64,000 nucleotides of DNA from Amyloporia xantha (GCA_036971615.1 JAYKKR010000003.1:2170001-2234000); one strand, 5' to 3'. Positions 1 through 11,289 are shown, numbered from the stretch's first letter. Numbers and translations: made by a program. Notes: generated by a model not told the origin, from the sequence alone.

Positions 1-675
1 CAAGTCTACGCCCTCCGTCTTTACCACCGCGGTCGCTGCTGGAGGCGCTGTCGTCCCGCTCGTCCCTGCTGTGTCTCTTCCGCCCTCCCACGGCTCCTCC
101 TCCTACTCCCGGGAGGCACTTCTGCGCCACCTTGTGCATTACGTCCATCCCCCACGGGTCATCCGGGTCGTGGTCGGGTTCTGCGATCTCCGCCCTCCGG
201 GTAATCGTCCGCAGTTCTTCCTCCCCAAACCCGCGCATGTACACTTCGTCCCTGTGCCGCGCCGCTATCTTGCTCTTCGATATCAGGAAGGCTGCGACCG
301 GGGAATACTCTCGATAATATGCGGCCTCCTCCCCCCTCGTCCGCACCCCCTTGTCTCGCGCCGACTGTGCTATGCGATCGAGGTCTGCCGCGGTGTACCT
401 CTTGTCTCCGTCCGCCCCCGGGTACAAGGCCTTCACCCCTCGCTTAAACACCAGATACACCCGCCCAGTGGCCCCATCCGCCGTCTTCCATAGTTCCTCT
501 TGTTCCACCGTCAGGTACTTCAGCGCGTACCGTATCTTCTCTTCTTCCGTTGTAATCCCTGCTGCCGCGCACAGGTCCTCTAGATCCTCGAAATATCGCA
601 GTAGATTGCGCGGTTCCCCGTCGAAGGTCGGCGCCGTCTTCGCCCCTCGCACGGGCATGGATGAAGTAGGCATGG
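1..675 (-). CDS. retroelement gag-like protein, runs off the left edge
   Basis: On the minus strand a reading frame is open from about 1302 to the window edge. The first in-frame Met codons are at 675 and 658. The protein begins MPTSSMPVRGAKTAPTFDGE and continues with PRNLLRYFEDLEDLCAA and a Tyr-Pro-Gly-Ala-Asp motif. This is the pattern of gag-type proteins of Agaricomycete LTR retrotransposons: a capsid-like helical domain, with the polymerase downstream (here outside the window). The frame upstream of the Met is proline- and serine-rich and has no Met, so the true start may lie in an earlier exon. A pyrimidine-rich tract ending in AG near 1288 could be its acceptor. Family assignment comes from memory of these proteins; no polymerase part is visible to confirm it. 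Confidence 0.6.
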
Positions 676-1777
676 CACGCGGGGGTACTGTAGCACTCGT
701 CGATTGGGTAGGTGCGGGACGGGGCGAGCTCGCTCGTGATGGAGGGAGTGGTATGCTCGCGGGTTCTATGTATGTCGACAGGATGGTAGGCTCGACGACC
801 TCGCGTTTGACTCGTACTGAGGGTGGTGCCGAAATCGTTCGTCGGCGTGGACGTTCGGGAGGAACGGGAGATGAGCGGGTTGACGGGGTCGCGGATGATT
901 CGGTGACTGATGAGATTGTGGATGTTTCTTCGGTACTCCTTCCTTCCGCCGGTGGCTCGTGGTTTACTGGGGAATGGAGCGGAGGCGAAGGATGTTCGAG
1001 GGATACAGAGCGCGTGTTGCTTTGTGACCGGAAGGGAGGGATTCTGACGTCGAAAGGGTTATCCGAGTCCGAGTCGTCGAACGCGGCCGGTCGGAGGGGA
1101 AAGTGAGGAAGGTCGAGATCTAGTCGGGGGAGATAGGACTGTTCTGGGCTAAGAGAAGTTCTTGCTGTAGAGTACGGTCCGGCACGGCGATGGTGCGCGA
1201 ACGAAGTCTTCGAACTATAAGATTCCCCCTCGCGGTGGGCTCCACTTGTAAGGCTTGGTGCTCCTCCCGCTGTGCGATAAGCACACCTGGAAGGAACAGA
1301 TCAATGAGTCGAAGGGGAAGGGGAGTGAAGATGTTCGCAGCGTCTGGCACGGAGGATGAGCAAGAGAGAAAAGAATTGATTGAGCTAGAGACTCGTAGGT
1401 ATATGGGGGACGCTCTATGTGTGCTATCCCAGTTAAGTCGCAGTCGCAGTCCTAAGTACGCAGTAGATATCCCGAATCGCAGTAAAATGGGTCAAGCCAC
1501 TTGCTCGCCCTCTCGTAGAAGTAAAACGCAGTGTAGCTCCGCTGAGCAAGAAAACCCGGTCGCGTGAAAGTCAAAGTCCCAGTCGCAGCTCGTACCAGAT
1601 CGTAGATCCCCCTTCCGCCTCGTCCCCCTTCCTCCTATATACCTCGTCCCGCGTGCGCTGCCACGTCACTCTCCCTCCCGCTTCCTCCCGCTACCTCCCG
1701 CTGCCTCCCCTCCGACTCTTCCCCTGACTCACTTATCCTCCTTCCGCGCGCTCTTCCCTCCCTTCGCCTCATTCGCC

Positions 1778-2577
1778 ATGTCTGAGCCCGCCGAACCCAC
1801 CGACCCCATCGGTTCCCTCCACGTCCGCCGCTACCTCCTCCTCGTAGACGTGCTTCGCGCTGAATGCGTTGTTGAGCCTTCATTCCGCCCTTCCGATCCG
1901 GCTGCTTGGCTTGCCTGGGCCCACGGAGTGCGCTGGCTGCTGGTCTGTCCACCTTCTCCTTTACTTCTCTTTCCTTCCCCTCACGTCCCGTCCCGCAGCG
2001 CCTCACCTATGAGGCTCGAGCCCAAGCCATAGCCGCGGGGAACCTCACGCTCCCTCCGCTCACTGCCTTCGTTACCCTCCGCGAGCTCGTCCACTACATC
2101 GACTCGATCTTCCGCTCCTCCCTGAGCCATCGCGGTGCAGTCCCTTATCCTGGGATCGCCTGGAGCCCCGACGAGGTCCGCTCTAATGCGCAGCGGGACG
2201 AAGCTGGCACTCCGCCTCCCCTCCCGTTGTACACGGAAGAAGCCTTCTGGACCCCTCCCCGCGTCACCGAGGAACGTACCGATGAGGCTTTGGAACGGCT
2301 CGAACTTATCGCCCGCCAGTTCTCGGACACTCTGGACCGTATGCGTCCCTATCCGCGGGCTTTCGAAGACTTAGAGCACTCGATCCGTGTCGCCGCTCAT
2401 GCTCTGGGAGGAAGGGGAGGACGTCGGGAGGGAGGTCCCTCGCGGGCCCGTACCCCTGCGGAGGAGGATTTCCGTTACCACCGGGAGACTATTTATCGTC
2501 CCCCGCGCCACCGCTCGTTCTCTGACATCGGCGGGGAAGGGCCCGACGCTCCCATCGACTTGTCGACCGTAGATTAA
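1778..2577 (+). CDS. two-exon hypothetical protein, divergent from the gag ORF
   Basis: Exons 1778-1942 and 1999-2577 join in phase 0 across a 56-nt intron (donor GTCTGT, acceptor CCCGCAG) to give 247 residues. The N-terminus reads MSEPAEPTDPIGSLHVRRYL and the exon 2 start RLTYEARAQAIAAGN. The C-terminal third is rich in Arg, Gly and Pro. No catalytic motif, signal peptide or membrane span is visible and I do not recognise a domain. The gene faces away from the gag ORF with about 1.1 kb between the starts, and a TATATA stretch lies at 1636. I infer, without proof, that it belongs to the same retroelement family. It could also be an ordinary host gene next to an insertion. Confidence 0.5.
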
Positions 2578-2587
2578 CGTTCAGTCC

Positions 2588-2648
2588 TGTAGTCGTTCCA
2601 TTCGAATGCCATGCTCCGTCTTGTAGCTGTTCCGTTCGAATGCGATGC
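2588..2648. repeat. two imperfect 27-bp direct repeats
   Basis: Positions 2588-2614 and 2622-2648 are near-identical 27-mers with a 34-bp period, both containing the core TTCGAATGC. They lie just after the stop codon of the preceding ORF. The stretch from 2650 to 3098 shows only an unsupported ORF starting at 2852, and I see no gene in it. Confidence 0.6.
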
Positions 2649-3098
2649 TTGCTTCCGCCGAGCTCCCTTGTCCCGCGTGATCACCTCTCCTTCGTTCCGC
2701 TGTCTCGTCCTGCCCTACCGTCCATTCATAGGGTAGCGCGTACCCATTCCTTACAACGCTTACACAACGCAAACAAGCACTCCTACTTTCCTGTCACCTT
2801 CGAAATCTCTAAACAAAGACACCGCCTTTCTCACCTCCATCCGCAACCACGATGACCGCATTGCGTTCATTCGACCTTGCAATCGTAAAGCTAATCCTTC
2901 GTAGTAAACATTTCGCCCAAGCGTCGGGCGGTGCGTATCAGAAGAAGGCCCGTCCATGTTTTGTGACCAGACTTGGCCGGCAAGGGTTCTGGGCAGCCCC
3001 TCTCTGTGGTGCCGGACAGATATTGAGTGGTGAATATGGGCCGAGAGAACGGGTAAGGATGCAGCTCAATTCGATTGCAGTGTATTAATTATTAAAAG

Positions 3099-3467
3099 AT
3101 GCAAATGGAGTCCTGGGCACCGGTTGACTTCTGCGATTCAAGAATCCCGATCCCAGCACATCCAGTTACCACAGTCAAACCGTTTGCACTCCCGCTGCGC
3201 TGTATTCCTGAATATGACACAGTCAGGATCAAACCTTGCTTCATATGGATGGAAAGTCGAGGAGAGTTTATAACTTACGATGCGTTCCACGAGTGGGATC
3301 TTCAAATGAAACGACAGGAGAAGCAGGTTTGTTTGGATGAGTACTTCAATTTTGACACGGACAAAGTTTTGGAGCTGCGTTTGCAGCATGCGAGCTACGG
3401 TATGTTGTCACTCTTATATTGTGCAGTTCATGGACCTTTACTGACAATTTGCACAGGAGGTCGATGA
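3099..3467 (+). CDS. small hypothetical ORF
   Basis: An ORF of 122 codons begins MQMESWAPVDFCDSRIPIPA. A possible 57-nt intron (3400-3456, GTATGT...CACAG) would shorten it to 103 residues ending in SYGGR without changing the frame. No domain is recognised. It sits just upstream of clearly decayed gene fragments, so it may itself be a relic. Confidence 0.25.
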   Translation: MQMESWAPVDFCDSRIPIPAHPVTTVKPFALPLRCIPEYDTVRIKPCFIWMESRGEFITYDAFHEWDLQMKRQEKQVCLDEYFNFDTDKVLELRLQHASYGMLSLLYCAVHGPLLTICTGGR

Positions 3468-3930
3468 GTTTAGTTTTTGACTGAGTATCAATCACAAACA
3501 TATTTTACTGTAGATAAACTTGTACAAGGTGAAGGAGGAGTGATTCACACTACACTGTCGGGACGACTATAACGAACAACTGAGAGGCCAGTATACGTTG
3601 CATAGTACATGACAAAAAATCACGCTGATTGCAGTCTCGCCGCGCACATTAGATCCGGGTCTCTTCGCATAACAGGCAGTGTACCTCTTCAAAGTGGCAA
3701 GTGCGGAGCACCTCGACAGGATGGCATCGAATGGCGTAGACCCGGAATATCCATGCCTATTCTTGCAGCTCCCACCCACTGTCCAAGACATCCTATCCGC
3801 GTAACCGACAGCCACTCTCTGTTTGGTCCTCCCTGCACACGGAAGACTACTTATCGTTCTCAACGTTCTCCAGCTGAAAGGTGAGTGATATCTACATGGG
3901 ATAGGCACGCTGACCAAGTCGCGAGCACAG

Positions 3931-4396
3931 GAAGGATGACTATGCATTGTTCTTGCAGCCTGTGGATGTGTCACAGGTGCTAGGATACATGCACGTTGTG
4001 AAGCGGCCAATGGACCTCGGTACCATGACCACGATGGCGGAGAAGGGTCACTACCGCTCGCTCGAAGAGTTTGCAGTGCATCCCCTGAGCTCACTTCTAT
4101 TGCTGATCTCCCACTGATGGCGCGCGCAGGACGACCTGCGCTTGGTGACATCAAATGCGAAGACGTTCAACCCGCCAGGGACGATCTACCACACGGAGGC
4201 AGAACACATTGAGGTGTGGGCACTGGAGCATACCGCCAAAGCGGCAGGGACCGTGATCGAGTACGAGATGGACTGGAACATCGAGATCGAGCGGGACGAT
4301 GCGGAGGACGACACAGGCGCGGAGAAGGGCACAGATGGATGTGGACGACAACGGATCCATCACGTCGCTGCAGACGCAGATGCAGAGTGGCTGTTT
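3931..4396 (+). pseudogene. bromodomain protein fragment (BRD7/9-like fungal type)
   Basis: Two exons, 3931-4075 and 4130 onward, are joined over a 54-nt intron. They encode a bromodomain core: KDDYALFLQPVDVSQ, then GYMHVVKRPMDLGTM with the conserved Pro-Met-Asp, then NAKTFNPPGTIYH carrying the acetyl-lysine-binding Asn. An acidic stretch with MDVDDN follows in a different frame, so there is a frameshift near 4335. The first bromodomain helix and everything N-terminal are missing upstream of 3931. After 4396 the bromodomain protein stops and unrelated coding sequence begins. Read as a broken gene; family identity is clear, functionality unlikely. Confidence 0.75.
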
Positions 4397-4619
4397 TTGG
4401 CTGCTCATATTCGACCGTCCCCTTCTGACGCCCTCCATCGGCTCTATTTTCCCTATAACCGTCCCCACCCCCTTCGTTCTCTGATTTCCCTCTTCCTGCT
4501 CTCCTTGCGCTCGGTCAATGCCCTCCATTCTCAATCTCAAATTCAAAGTCGGTCTCCGTGGTCTTCGCGGACGGGGGAAACAGGACTTACTTTTTTTCTT
4601 CTCTCACAAACTATAGGGA

Positions 4620-5640
4620 AACAAGTCCTTTGTCCCCTTTAGCAATCTTGGAGATGCGGACTCGTTGACTATGACCTGGAAGGTAAACAGCCTTCATTGT
4701 GGTGTCCTCCGTGCTTTGCTGAAAATTTTACAGGTTTGCACCAAGGTTGCAAGCTTCCTGGAGCAAGGCCAATGCCTAGAGAACTTGAGTTGGAGACTGT
4801 GGCACCTCCAAAACTTGATGGTGGATACCGACAATGCCAAGTCGAAGTGTGACTTCAAGAAGCTCTCCAAATGCATGGGGGGCAAGCTTTACAAGGAGAA
4901 GGGACGGTATGTAGTGACCCCTTTTGTCGTCCAGCCCTTTGTCGACTCACAACGCTTTCCAGGAGCATTGAAGAGCTCCAAGCGCTAGGATTCAAACGCA
5001 GCCACTCTACCGAGCTCATTCAGCAGCGTGCTGCCGAAAAGGAGCGCGAGCGACTGGCGAATCAGAACGGCAGGCCCGGAACAATTCATCGAATGCAGTT
5101 TACCTTTAGCGTCGACCAGCCGGCCCCGCCGACCGTTTCAGCTACCCCCGTCAAGAAGCCAGACTTGAAGCCATCGCCCAAGTCCAAGGATAATCCCCTC
5201 AAGTGAGGAAGGCTTGCGACTCGAGTTGCCATCGTCGAGGACACAAATGGTGACATGGTCCAGGACCCCCCTCTCACCCAACGCGGCCGCAAGCCGACAG
5301 CAACGGACAACGACTCTCGCACCAGTGCGAACTCCGACAACATTTACCATTCTGCAGCTCTCTGATTTCCGTCTCTATTCTCCAACGACTTTGGCCCTGC
5401 AGCTCTCCTGTATCCCTCCCCTACCCTCACGAACACGATGACGTACGGCGAAGGCGTTGGGCTTGGCACCCACGCTAATTCTGACGGCTTCAGCATCATT
5501 CGGCCGACGATTGAGCTTCCCCTCGACGAGCTGCTCAATGCCGACAGCCCGGGCGGCTGGTCCTCCGGCTTCAACAGCAGTAGCAACGGTCGTGGCGCAG
5601 AGTTGATGGATGTTCAGGAGGACGTCGAGATGAAGTCCGA
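4620..5640 (+). pseudogene. areA-GATA-like (PF08550) regulator fragment inside the bromodomain gene
   Basis: Exons 4620-4682, 4734-4906 and 4963-5206 carry LENLSWRLWHLQNLMVD, the hallmark of the nitrogen regulatory protein areA GATA-like domain. It is followed by KLSKCMGGKLYKEKGRSIEE and IHRMQFTFSVDQPA. Homologous sequence resumes at about 5370 (SNDFGPAALLYPSPTL, TYGEGVGLG, DGFSIIRPTIELPLDELLN). Introns at 4683-4733 and 4907-4962 are retained, so this is a DNA-level copy and not a processed one. A stop at 5206 and an in-frame TGA just before the 5370 block mark decay. Members of the family are putative transcriptional regulators. Here the fragment lies between the two halves of a bromodomain gene on the same strand. 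Confidence 0.7.
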
Positions 5641-6200
5641 GCAACGAGAAATGTTTTTCAGTAACTCCAACAACTCTGGCCGGGGCCACAGCAGCAACGA
5701 TGACGACACCCTTCTCACGTCGACCGCTGCTCTGCGTAACGTCCCGACGGCGGCGGGGTGGGGCGGGGCAGCAGCGAAGAAGCCTCCTGGGGCACTGTCT
5801 GAAAGCTTGGAAGATAATGGGGGACTTCCCGGAGCCAAGAACGGCTTGGGTGTGTTCCCGCCAGGATCTGACTGGGCAGAGCTCATGCTCGCGTTGAAGC
5901 TGAAAGGTATTCAGAATATGTTGCCGGACTTCTCCAACCTCACTAATATCATCAGGCAAGCAGTACCGGACAAAGAAGGAGCGACTGCGGATGGAACGTC
6001 GCGGTCCGCCGTAACGTGGGGATGGCAGTTTGGACTATACAGAGTGTAAGTAAACTCGTTTTAATAATCTAGAAGATATATCTTTATGTAGGAAGACCTC
6101 AGTGGTCCACTGTCTTACTCGGGCTTAGGCATGTCTCTCGCTCGCTGGGTCGATCAGTGCGTTGTGGATATTCTCACCCCGCGTCCATTCTTGTAGCGCG
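5640..6200 (+). pseudogene. C-terminal half of the bromodomain gene
   Basis: The block GALSESLEDNGGLPGAKNG / LGVFPPGSDWAELMLALKLK matches the region after the bromodomain in basidiomycete BRD7/9-type proteins. Removing the intron at about 5909-5954 (GTATTC...TCAG) gives GKQYRTKKERLRMERRGPP and then a TAA where relatives continue. The same frame after the stop still reads RGDGSLDYTEC, so this is a nonsense lesion inside conserved sequence. A later block, GMSLARWVDQCVVDILT (about 6130-6180), is a remnant of a more C-terminal segment. The stretch 6806-7042 (TAKEFIYH...) may be a further remnant. The exact point where areA-like sequence returns to bromodomain sequence is not resolved. Confidence 0.6.
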
Positions 6201-7042
6201 TCGAAGCTGTAACGCCGTCGAGGCGTCTTCTCGCAGGTTCTCCAGTACCCCACGCTAATGGAAGTCGGTCAGGCAATAATGTTCTATTTCATGATTCTAC
6301 TCGAACATCGACACTGTCACCCAGCAAATCTGAATTGCGTAATAATATGTTGCCCTCAAGAGCCAGACCCGCTCAAGTCGTTCACGGATCACCAAGCCCC
6401 TACAAGGAATTCTCGCAGCAAAACCAGCCATCTAGCTCCAGTGCATCACGGCGTTGTCCTCCCCGATTTCCTTTCCTCTCTAGTAAGCTTTTAACTAGAT
6501 GCACTGAAGTACGTAAAGTCACCTTTTTAACATCGTGTCAGCCTTGTCGTATCCGGCGATATGCCTTCTTACTGCTGCGACGCACGCGCAGACGTCAGGG
6601 CACGACACTTTACACGAGGCCTTTCATGACCAAGTCCACGCATCTCAGTCTGCGCTAGTCTAGGTCGAAGGCGGCAGTATTGGGATGGTGCGCTGTAGTC
6701 GAGAAGTGCTCATGGAGGTGCGTGATTGTTCATGCCGTGTGATTCGCTGAAATATGCAATTCTGTCTGTCAGGCATTTGAACGCTTGGTTTCCATATGAG
6801 TTTTTGTGGCCATAGCGCCGCCGTCAAGTAGCACAGCGAAGGAGTTTATTTATCACCGATGTGTAGTGGACAGGCCCGGGATCGAGGTAAAGAAGGTTGT
6901 GGAGATGATGGGCCAGACTGCCCTGAATCGAGAAGATGCAAAGAACGTTGATATAGAGTTGCAAAAGTTGGTACAAATTGTTGGTCAAACGTGCTATATC
7001 TCGTACGCAGCCTTAGGTGATCTCGCGCCCCAACTTGTGTGA

Positions 7043-7237
7043 TTCTTTGACCGACTGGAGTCGACTCGAGCCGACTTGAGCCGGCTGCATGCCGGCACAC
7101 GGCTTCATCAACTTGAGCTAACTCCGACAGCTTGAGTGAGCTGAAAATGGCGGCTGAGTTTCCATATTAAGCTATAATCATGCAGAAGCCGCGGCTGCGG
7201 CAGCCGGCCGCCGGCTGGCTGAGTTGCGGCAACACTA
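7043..7237 (-). mobile_element. hAT-like transposon terminus (one end only)
   Basis: Read from 7237 on the minus strand the sequence starts TAGTGTTGCCGCAACTCAGC. This fits the hAT terminal pattern (YARNG, then a GC-rich run). It is followed by subterminal palindromes around CAGCCGG/CCGGCTG and repeated GACTTGAGC-like motifs near 7060-7130. The end abuts an intact gag reading frame exactly. I did not find the opposite terminus or an 8-bp target duplication, so length and class are uncertain. Confidence 0.45.
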
Positions 7238-8101
7238 GTCGAGATTGCCGAAGCGAGCGGTGAAGGCGTCGGTGAAAGCCTTACGTGTGGCGAAAGGGGT
7301 TCGGCCAGCTACGTAGTCCGCCAGGAAAGGAGTGCCCCATTCGCGGGCTTTTCCGTCGAGAAGGCTGATCGCGACCTGGACCTGTAGCTTGACGGAAGCT
7401 AGGTCCGTATTGTAGTCGAGATACTCCGAGAGTTGGGCGAGGTATCTTTTACATTCCACCACGCTCTCGCCATCGTAGCGTTGGGGAAGGAGAAGCTTCG
7501 CAATGCCTTTGTCCACAGCCATTACCGTCGCGGGGGAGGTCGTAGTTTGCTGCGAGGGCGGAGGCGGTGGTTGTTGCTGCGAAGCGGTCGTGTGACGCGG
7601 GGTAGGACGGGTGGTTTGACGGCCGCGCGGCGCCAACGACGAGGCGGAGGTGATGGGCTGAGATACGACAGGGACTGTCGGAGGGGGTGTCGGTTGCGTA
7701 GACTCGGACTGCGTGGCTCCTCTTTGGGTTCCCGCAGGTGGATTCGCTCGCGAGACAGGGGGAGTAGGGAGATGGGAGACTCCTCCTTCTTGACTTTGGC
7801 TGCGGCTAACGCTGCCGCCAGGTCGAGGAATAGATGAGCCAGGGGTGGCGGGTCGAGAAGGAGCGGGGGTGGTGTGTCGTGAGAGTGAAGCGTGCTCGCT
7901 CCTGGGTCCTGCGGGGTGTTGGATACGCCGGATAGGAACAAATCGATTATTTGGGGAAGGCTCAGTGATGGAGCGCGGGGTTCGATTTGGACACGGTTGT
8001 CGGGGACAGTCGAACCAGTTGTTTTCCTCAAAGTAACAGTCGGTTTGGTCCTGGGTGTCGAAGGCGTGAACGAGTCCGTGACAATGGAGTTCTTCTGCCA
8101 C
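7235..8101 (-). pseudogene. Ty3/Gypsy-type gag, truncated by an insertion
   Basis: A 288-residue frame starts MAEELHCHGLVHAFDTQDQT. It contains a long Pro/Ser/Gln-rich linker and then a gag helical core (KLLLPQRYDGE, CKRYLAQLSEYLDYN, AREWGTPFLADYV, FTDAFTARFGNLD). This N-terminal layout is common in Agaricomycete Ty3/Gypsy elements. Full-length gag would continue past FGNLD. Here the frame is ended by a TAG that is itself the first three bases of the hAT-like terminus. The zinc knuckle, protease, reverse transcriptase and integrase are all absent. Confidence 0.7.
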
Positions 8102-9035
8102 GATGGAGGGAGGAAGGGGAGGTGTGCGTACGTAAAGAAGACCGTTTGACTACGTATCTACGGCGCCCAAGAGAACCCCGAGTGGTTCGCAATTCACGTG
8201 GGACCCAGTACAGCCTTTGATTATTTCGCTGCAGGAATCTAGACCACGCGTTGGTCAACCCAACAAGAGACGCCCACTGAAGTGCAGTCTCTGAAAGCTC
8301 GTTCCACTACGAGGTGGTGATGTGTCTACGTGCGGGGGATGGCGACACGAGCACCGAGTTCCCGACTTTGTATTGTAACGGTACTCGTAGTAAAGTAAGG
8401 GTGCGCACCACCCAACCTATGGAAAGGGATTTGGAAAGTGTGAACGCCGGCGGCGATGGGGAGTTTCGACCTAATGTCGCGACTTAGAGTCAAGCGACAG
8501 GGGAAGAACAAACCTAAACGGCCGAGGGCGTTCGACTAGGTCTTATCGAAGCGATGACGAGCTATGCTCAAGTCTAAGGCTAGGGACAAGATAAATAAAC
8601 GTAAGTAAAGGTAAGTAGGTACAGGCAAGCTTGGCTTACCTAGGGACAAGAGGTCGAAACTGAAGTCCCCAGGCAGAGGCGTACTACTTATATACTACAA
8701 GAGTTCAGGGCAGGCTATCTACATGGTCCGTGCGCAGGTGGTCTGTGCGCAGCCTGAGTAAGCAGGCTATGAGTCATAAGTGATGTCGTGAGCGGAGCCC
8801 GGCGGGGCCCGAGGTCGGCCGGCATCGTGCTTAAGTAAACGTCCGTAAAGGGAAGGCGGGACGGAGTCCGTGGGAAAGGGACATGTGACCTGTAATGGTC
8901 GACGCGTCTAAGTCCATGAACAGGGAGCTCGCTGTGTTCGTGTATCGTAGAATGGCCGTTCAAATAAGAGGGGAAAATAACGATGAGTAAAAGGGAGAAA
9001 ATCGTCCGTATATAGAAAGGAAGAAACGCTCGATG
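8102..9035 (-). mobile_element. 5' region of the Gypsy element, possible LTR
   Basis: This stretch lies directly upstream of the gag start and directly downstream of the interrupted LINE polymerase frame, so it should hold the element's 5' LTR and leader. A candidate LTR start on the minus strand is TGTTTGTCACGAG near 9050-9043, and a candidate end in ...GACACA lies near 8320. No second LTR is present for comparison, so the borders are a guess. Short direct repeats (GGGACAAG at about 8584 and 8643, with GTAAGTA runs between) are visible. No gene is seen here. Confidence 0.35.
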
Positions 9036-10930
9036 TCAACTCGTGACAAACACTCTGAAGCCGGGTTGCGCTTCCGCGTGAAGCGGCGCAAAATCCTCGG
9101 CCGTTTGTCGCCCGATCTCATCTATGTGGGTCAATGGCGTCACTACTTCCTTCTTCACCTTCCGTGCCCGGAGAGGGAACGGAGCGATGATGTTGGTTTG
9201 ATTGACCACCCAACCGTCGGGCAATATGGCCTGCATCGGGTGTCCCTCGTGGATACGGCGGGCCCGAAGGGCCGCCTTCTCCATGTATCTATCCACTTGG
9301 AATCGGACCGGGACAAGCCCGGCCAGCATTTCCATGGCGCCTACTGGTGTAGTTCGGAAGCAGCCTGTTATCCACCTGGCCGCTCGCGACTGCACTGTTT
9401 GCAGTTCCTTTTGGATCCACTTGATGTGCTTCCACTTTGGGTTCCACCAAAGCTGGGCGCCATAGAGCATCAACGGGATGACGTGTGCTACATACAAGCA
9501 CCGTTTGTTGATTGGGTGGAATCCCCGGGACGAATTCCCGAGCATTCTGAGCGCATTAACAGTGCTAGCCACTTTATTGGCATAGAATCGCACATGTGCT
9601 TTGAATGACAGCTTGGGATCCAAAAAGAATCCCAAGTATCTCATGGCTGCCTTTGGAGAAAGGCGTACTAATTGCCCATCAATCCAGAGCGCAATGTCCG
9701 GTCCGAGGGGTTGGTTTTCATGCCACACTTTCTTCCGGTAGTGCCAGAAGTGCATGAGCTCTAATTTGTCAGCTTCTACACCACAACCTATGCGATTGAG
9801 GTCTTCCACTAACGGGTGGAACATTCCGGCCAGTTGGCCATTGTTATGATCAAGCTGCGTTAGATCAGACTCAGGGGTAGCCTTCTCCGCAGTCATTATC
9901 AGTCCATCATCGACGAAGAACTGTACACATGTATTTCCTGTCTGCAATTCATGGATTGGGGCCCACTTATGCAGGACAGGCGCAATGTATAATCCCGAGA
10001 GAACGGGGGAGAGGGATGAACCCTGTCCCACGCCTACTGAGAAGTCTGCGGGGTCCGTGAGGACCCCATTGAATGCGAATTGGGTTTGACGCCCTTTCAT
10101 GTAATTCGCAAAAAATAAGCAGGTTTTCTCGTCGAATCCCTGTTTCCGCATAATACCTAATAACGCATCATGATTGATGGACGGGTAGAATTGTGACACA
10201 TCCAGCAATAGGGCTGAGGGTGTGATGTCTCTGGCCCACGCTTCACGAATGAAGTGGACCAATTGGATTCCCGCATCAGTGGTGCTATGCTGTATGGTTC
10301 CACCGAATTGGCACGGGTGCATGATACCGTATTTCTGGGCATCAAATTGTAGGTGCCGGGAGAGCACTTTCTCCATGAGTTTTCCCAGGCAATTAAGCAA
10401 GCAAATCGGCCGATAGGCCTTTGCTTTTGAGTAGTCCGGTTTGTTGGGCTTTGCCAACACAACCGTTATGGAACGCTTGAACACGCTGGGAAAGATCCCA
10501 TGGTTCATGCACGCATTATAGTACGCAACGAGGAACTTCCTCACTTGCGGCACTACCCAGACAGTCTTGTCCTCGCGATCTGGGCGCATTGAGACGCCCA
10601 CTATCCATTTTAGCCACAGCCAGTTGACATGATCGGGGCCCGGCGCTGATGTGTTGCTGGTGTCCCGGAGATTTTCCAGGATTTCTGTTTCACTGATGGG
10701 CGCATACGACCTGACTTCACGTTGGGGTAGGTCGTGCACAAATTGCATGTCCACTGGCCGAGGATTCGCCGGTGTGAACTGTTCTTGGAACGCATTACGG
10801 AGATCCGCGGGCGTCTCTACTGCCGTGCCGTCCAGCCGCTTGAGCTGGATGGCTACATCTGTTTTCCTCGGCTTTGTCCAGGCAACAAAGTCGGAGATCA
10901 GTTGGGGGTGGGATTCCACCAACTTATGTA

Positions 10931-11235
10931 TACCTGGTGCACCAACTGACGGATAGGCCTACGGACGGTTATGCACCAGGCAGCGCTTCTGCCTGCCCGC
11001 TGGTGCATCAACTCCTGGGGTATCTCCGGACCCTCCGGGGCCTCCTCCCTTTCGCCGTAGGGTCCCCTCGGCATCACGGCTTATTACCATATGTAGTAAG
11101 TATCTATTATAAAGGCCTTAATCTACAGCGAAATTTGTATTTTGATGCCACAGACTCATTTGGGCACTAAAAATTGTATTAAAATAGGGAAAAAATAGAT
11201 TTTTAATTTTTCTTCTGTAGCTACAGGCTACAGCA
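10931..11235 (+). repeat. left terminal inverted repeat of the foldback element
   Basis: It starts TACCTGGTGCACCAACTGAC and contains a second, internal inverted pair (TTATGCACCAGGCAG and CTGGTGCATCAA), a GC-rich block and the stretch CATCACGGCTTATTAC. The looser AT-rich part ends in TGTAGCTACAGGCTACAG. It matches the inverted sequence at 14443-14150 almost base for base over the outer 160 bp. Confidence 0.85.
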
Positions 11236-11289
11236 ATACAAATATGAAACATTGTAAATAACGGGGGGCGAGCCAGCGTGCGAGCGCAG

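Noticed and set aside
351..1106. 251-codon plus-strand frame
   Set aside because: Antisense to the gag-like frame, which has the recognisable gag sequence.
3567..4154. 195-codon minus-strand frame
   Set aside because: Antisense to the bromodomain fragment; no recognisable motif.
5375..5959. 194-codon minus-strand frame
   Set aside because: Antisense to the areA-like and bromodomain relics, whose conserved blocks are on the plus strand.
9033..9608. 191-codon plus-strand frame
   Set aside because: Lies antisense to the reverse transcriptase, which has all its family motifs.
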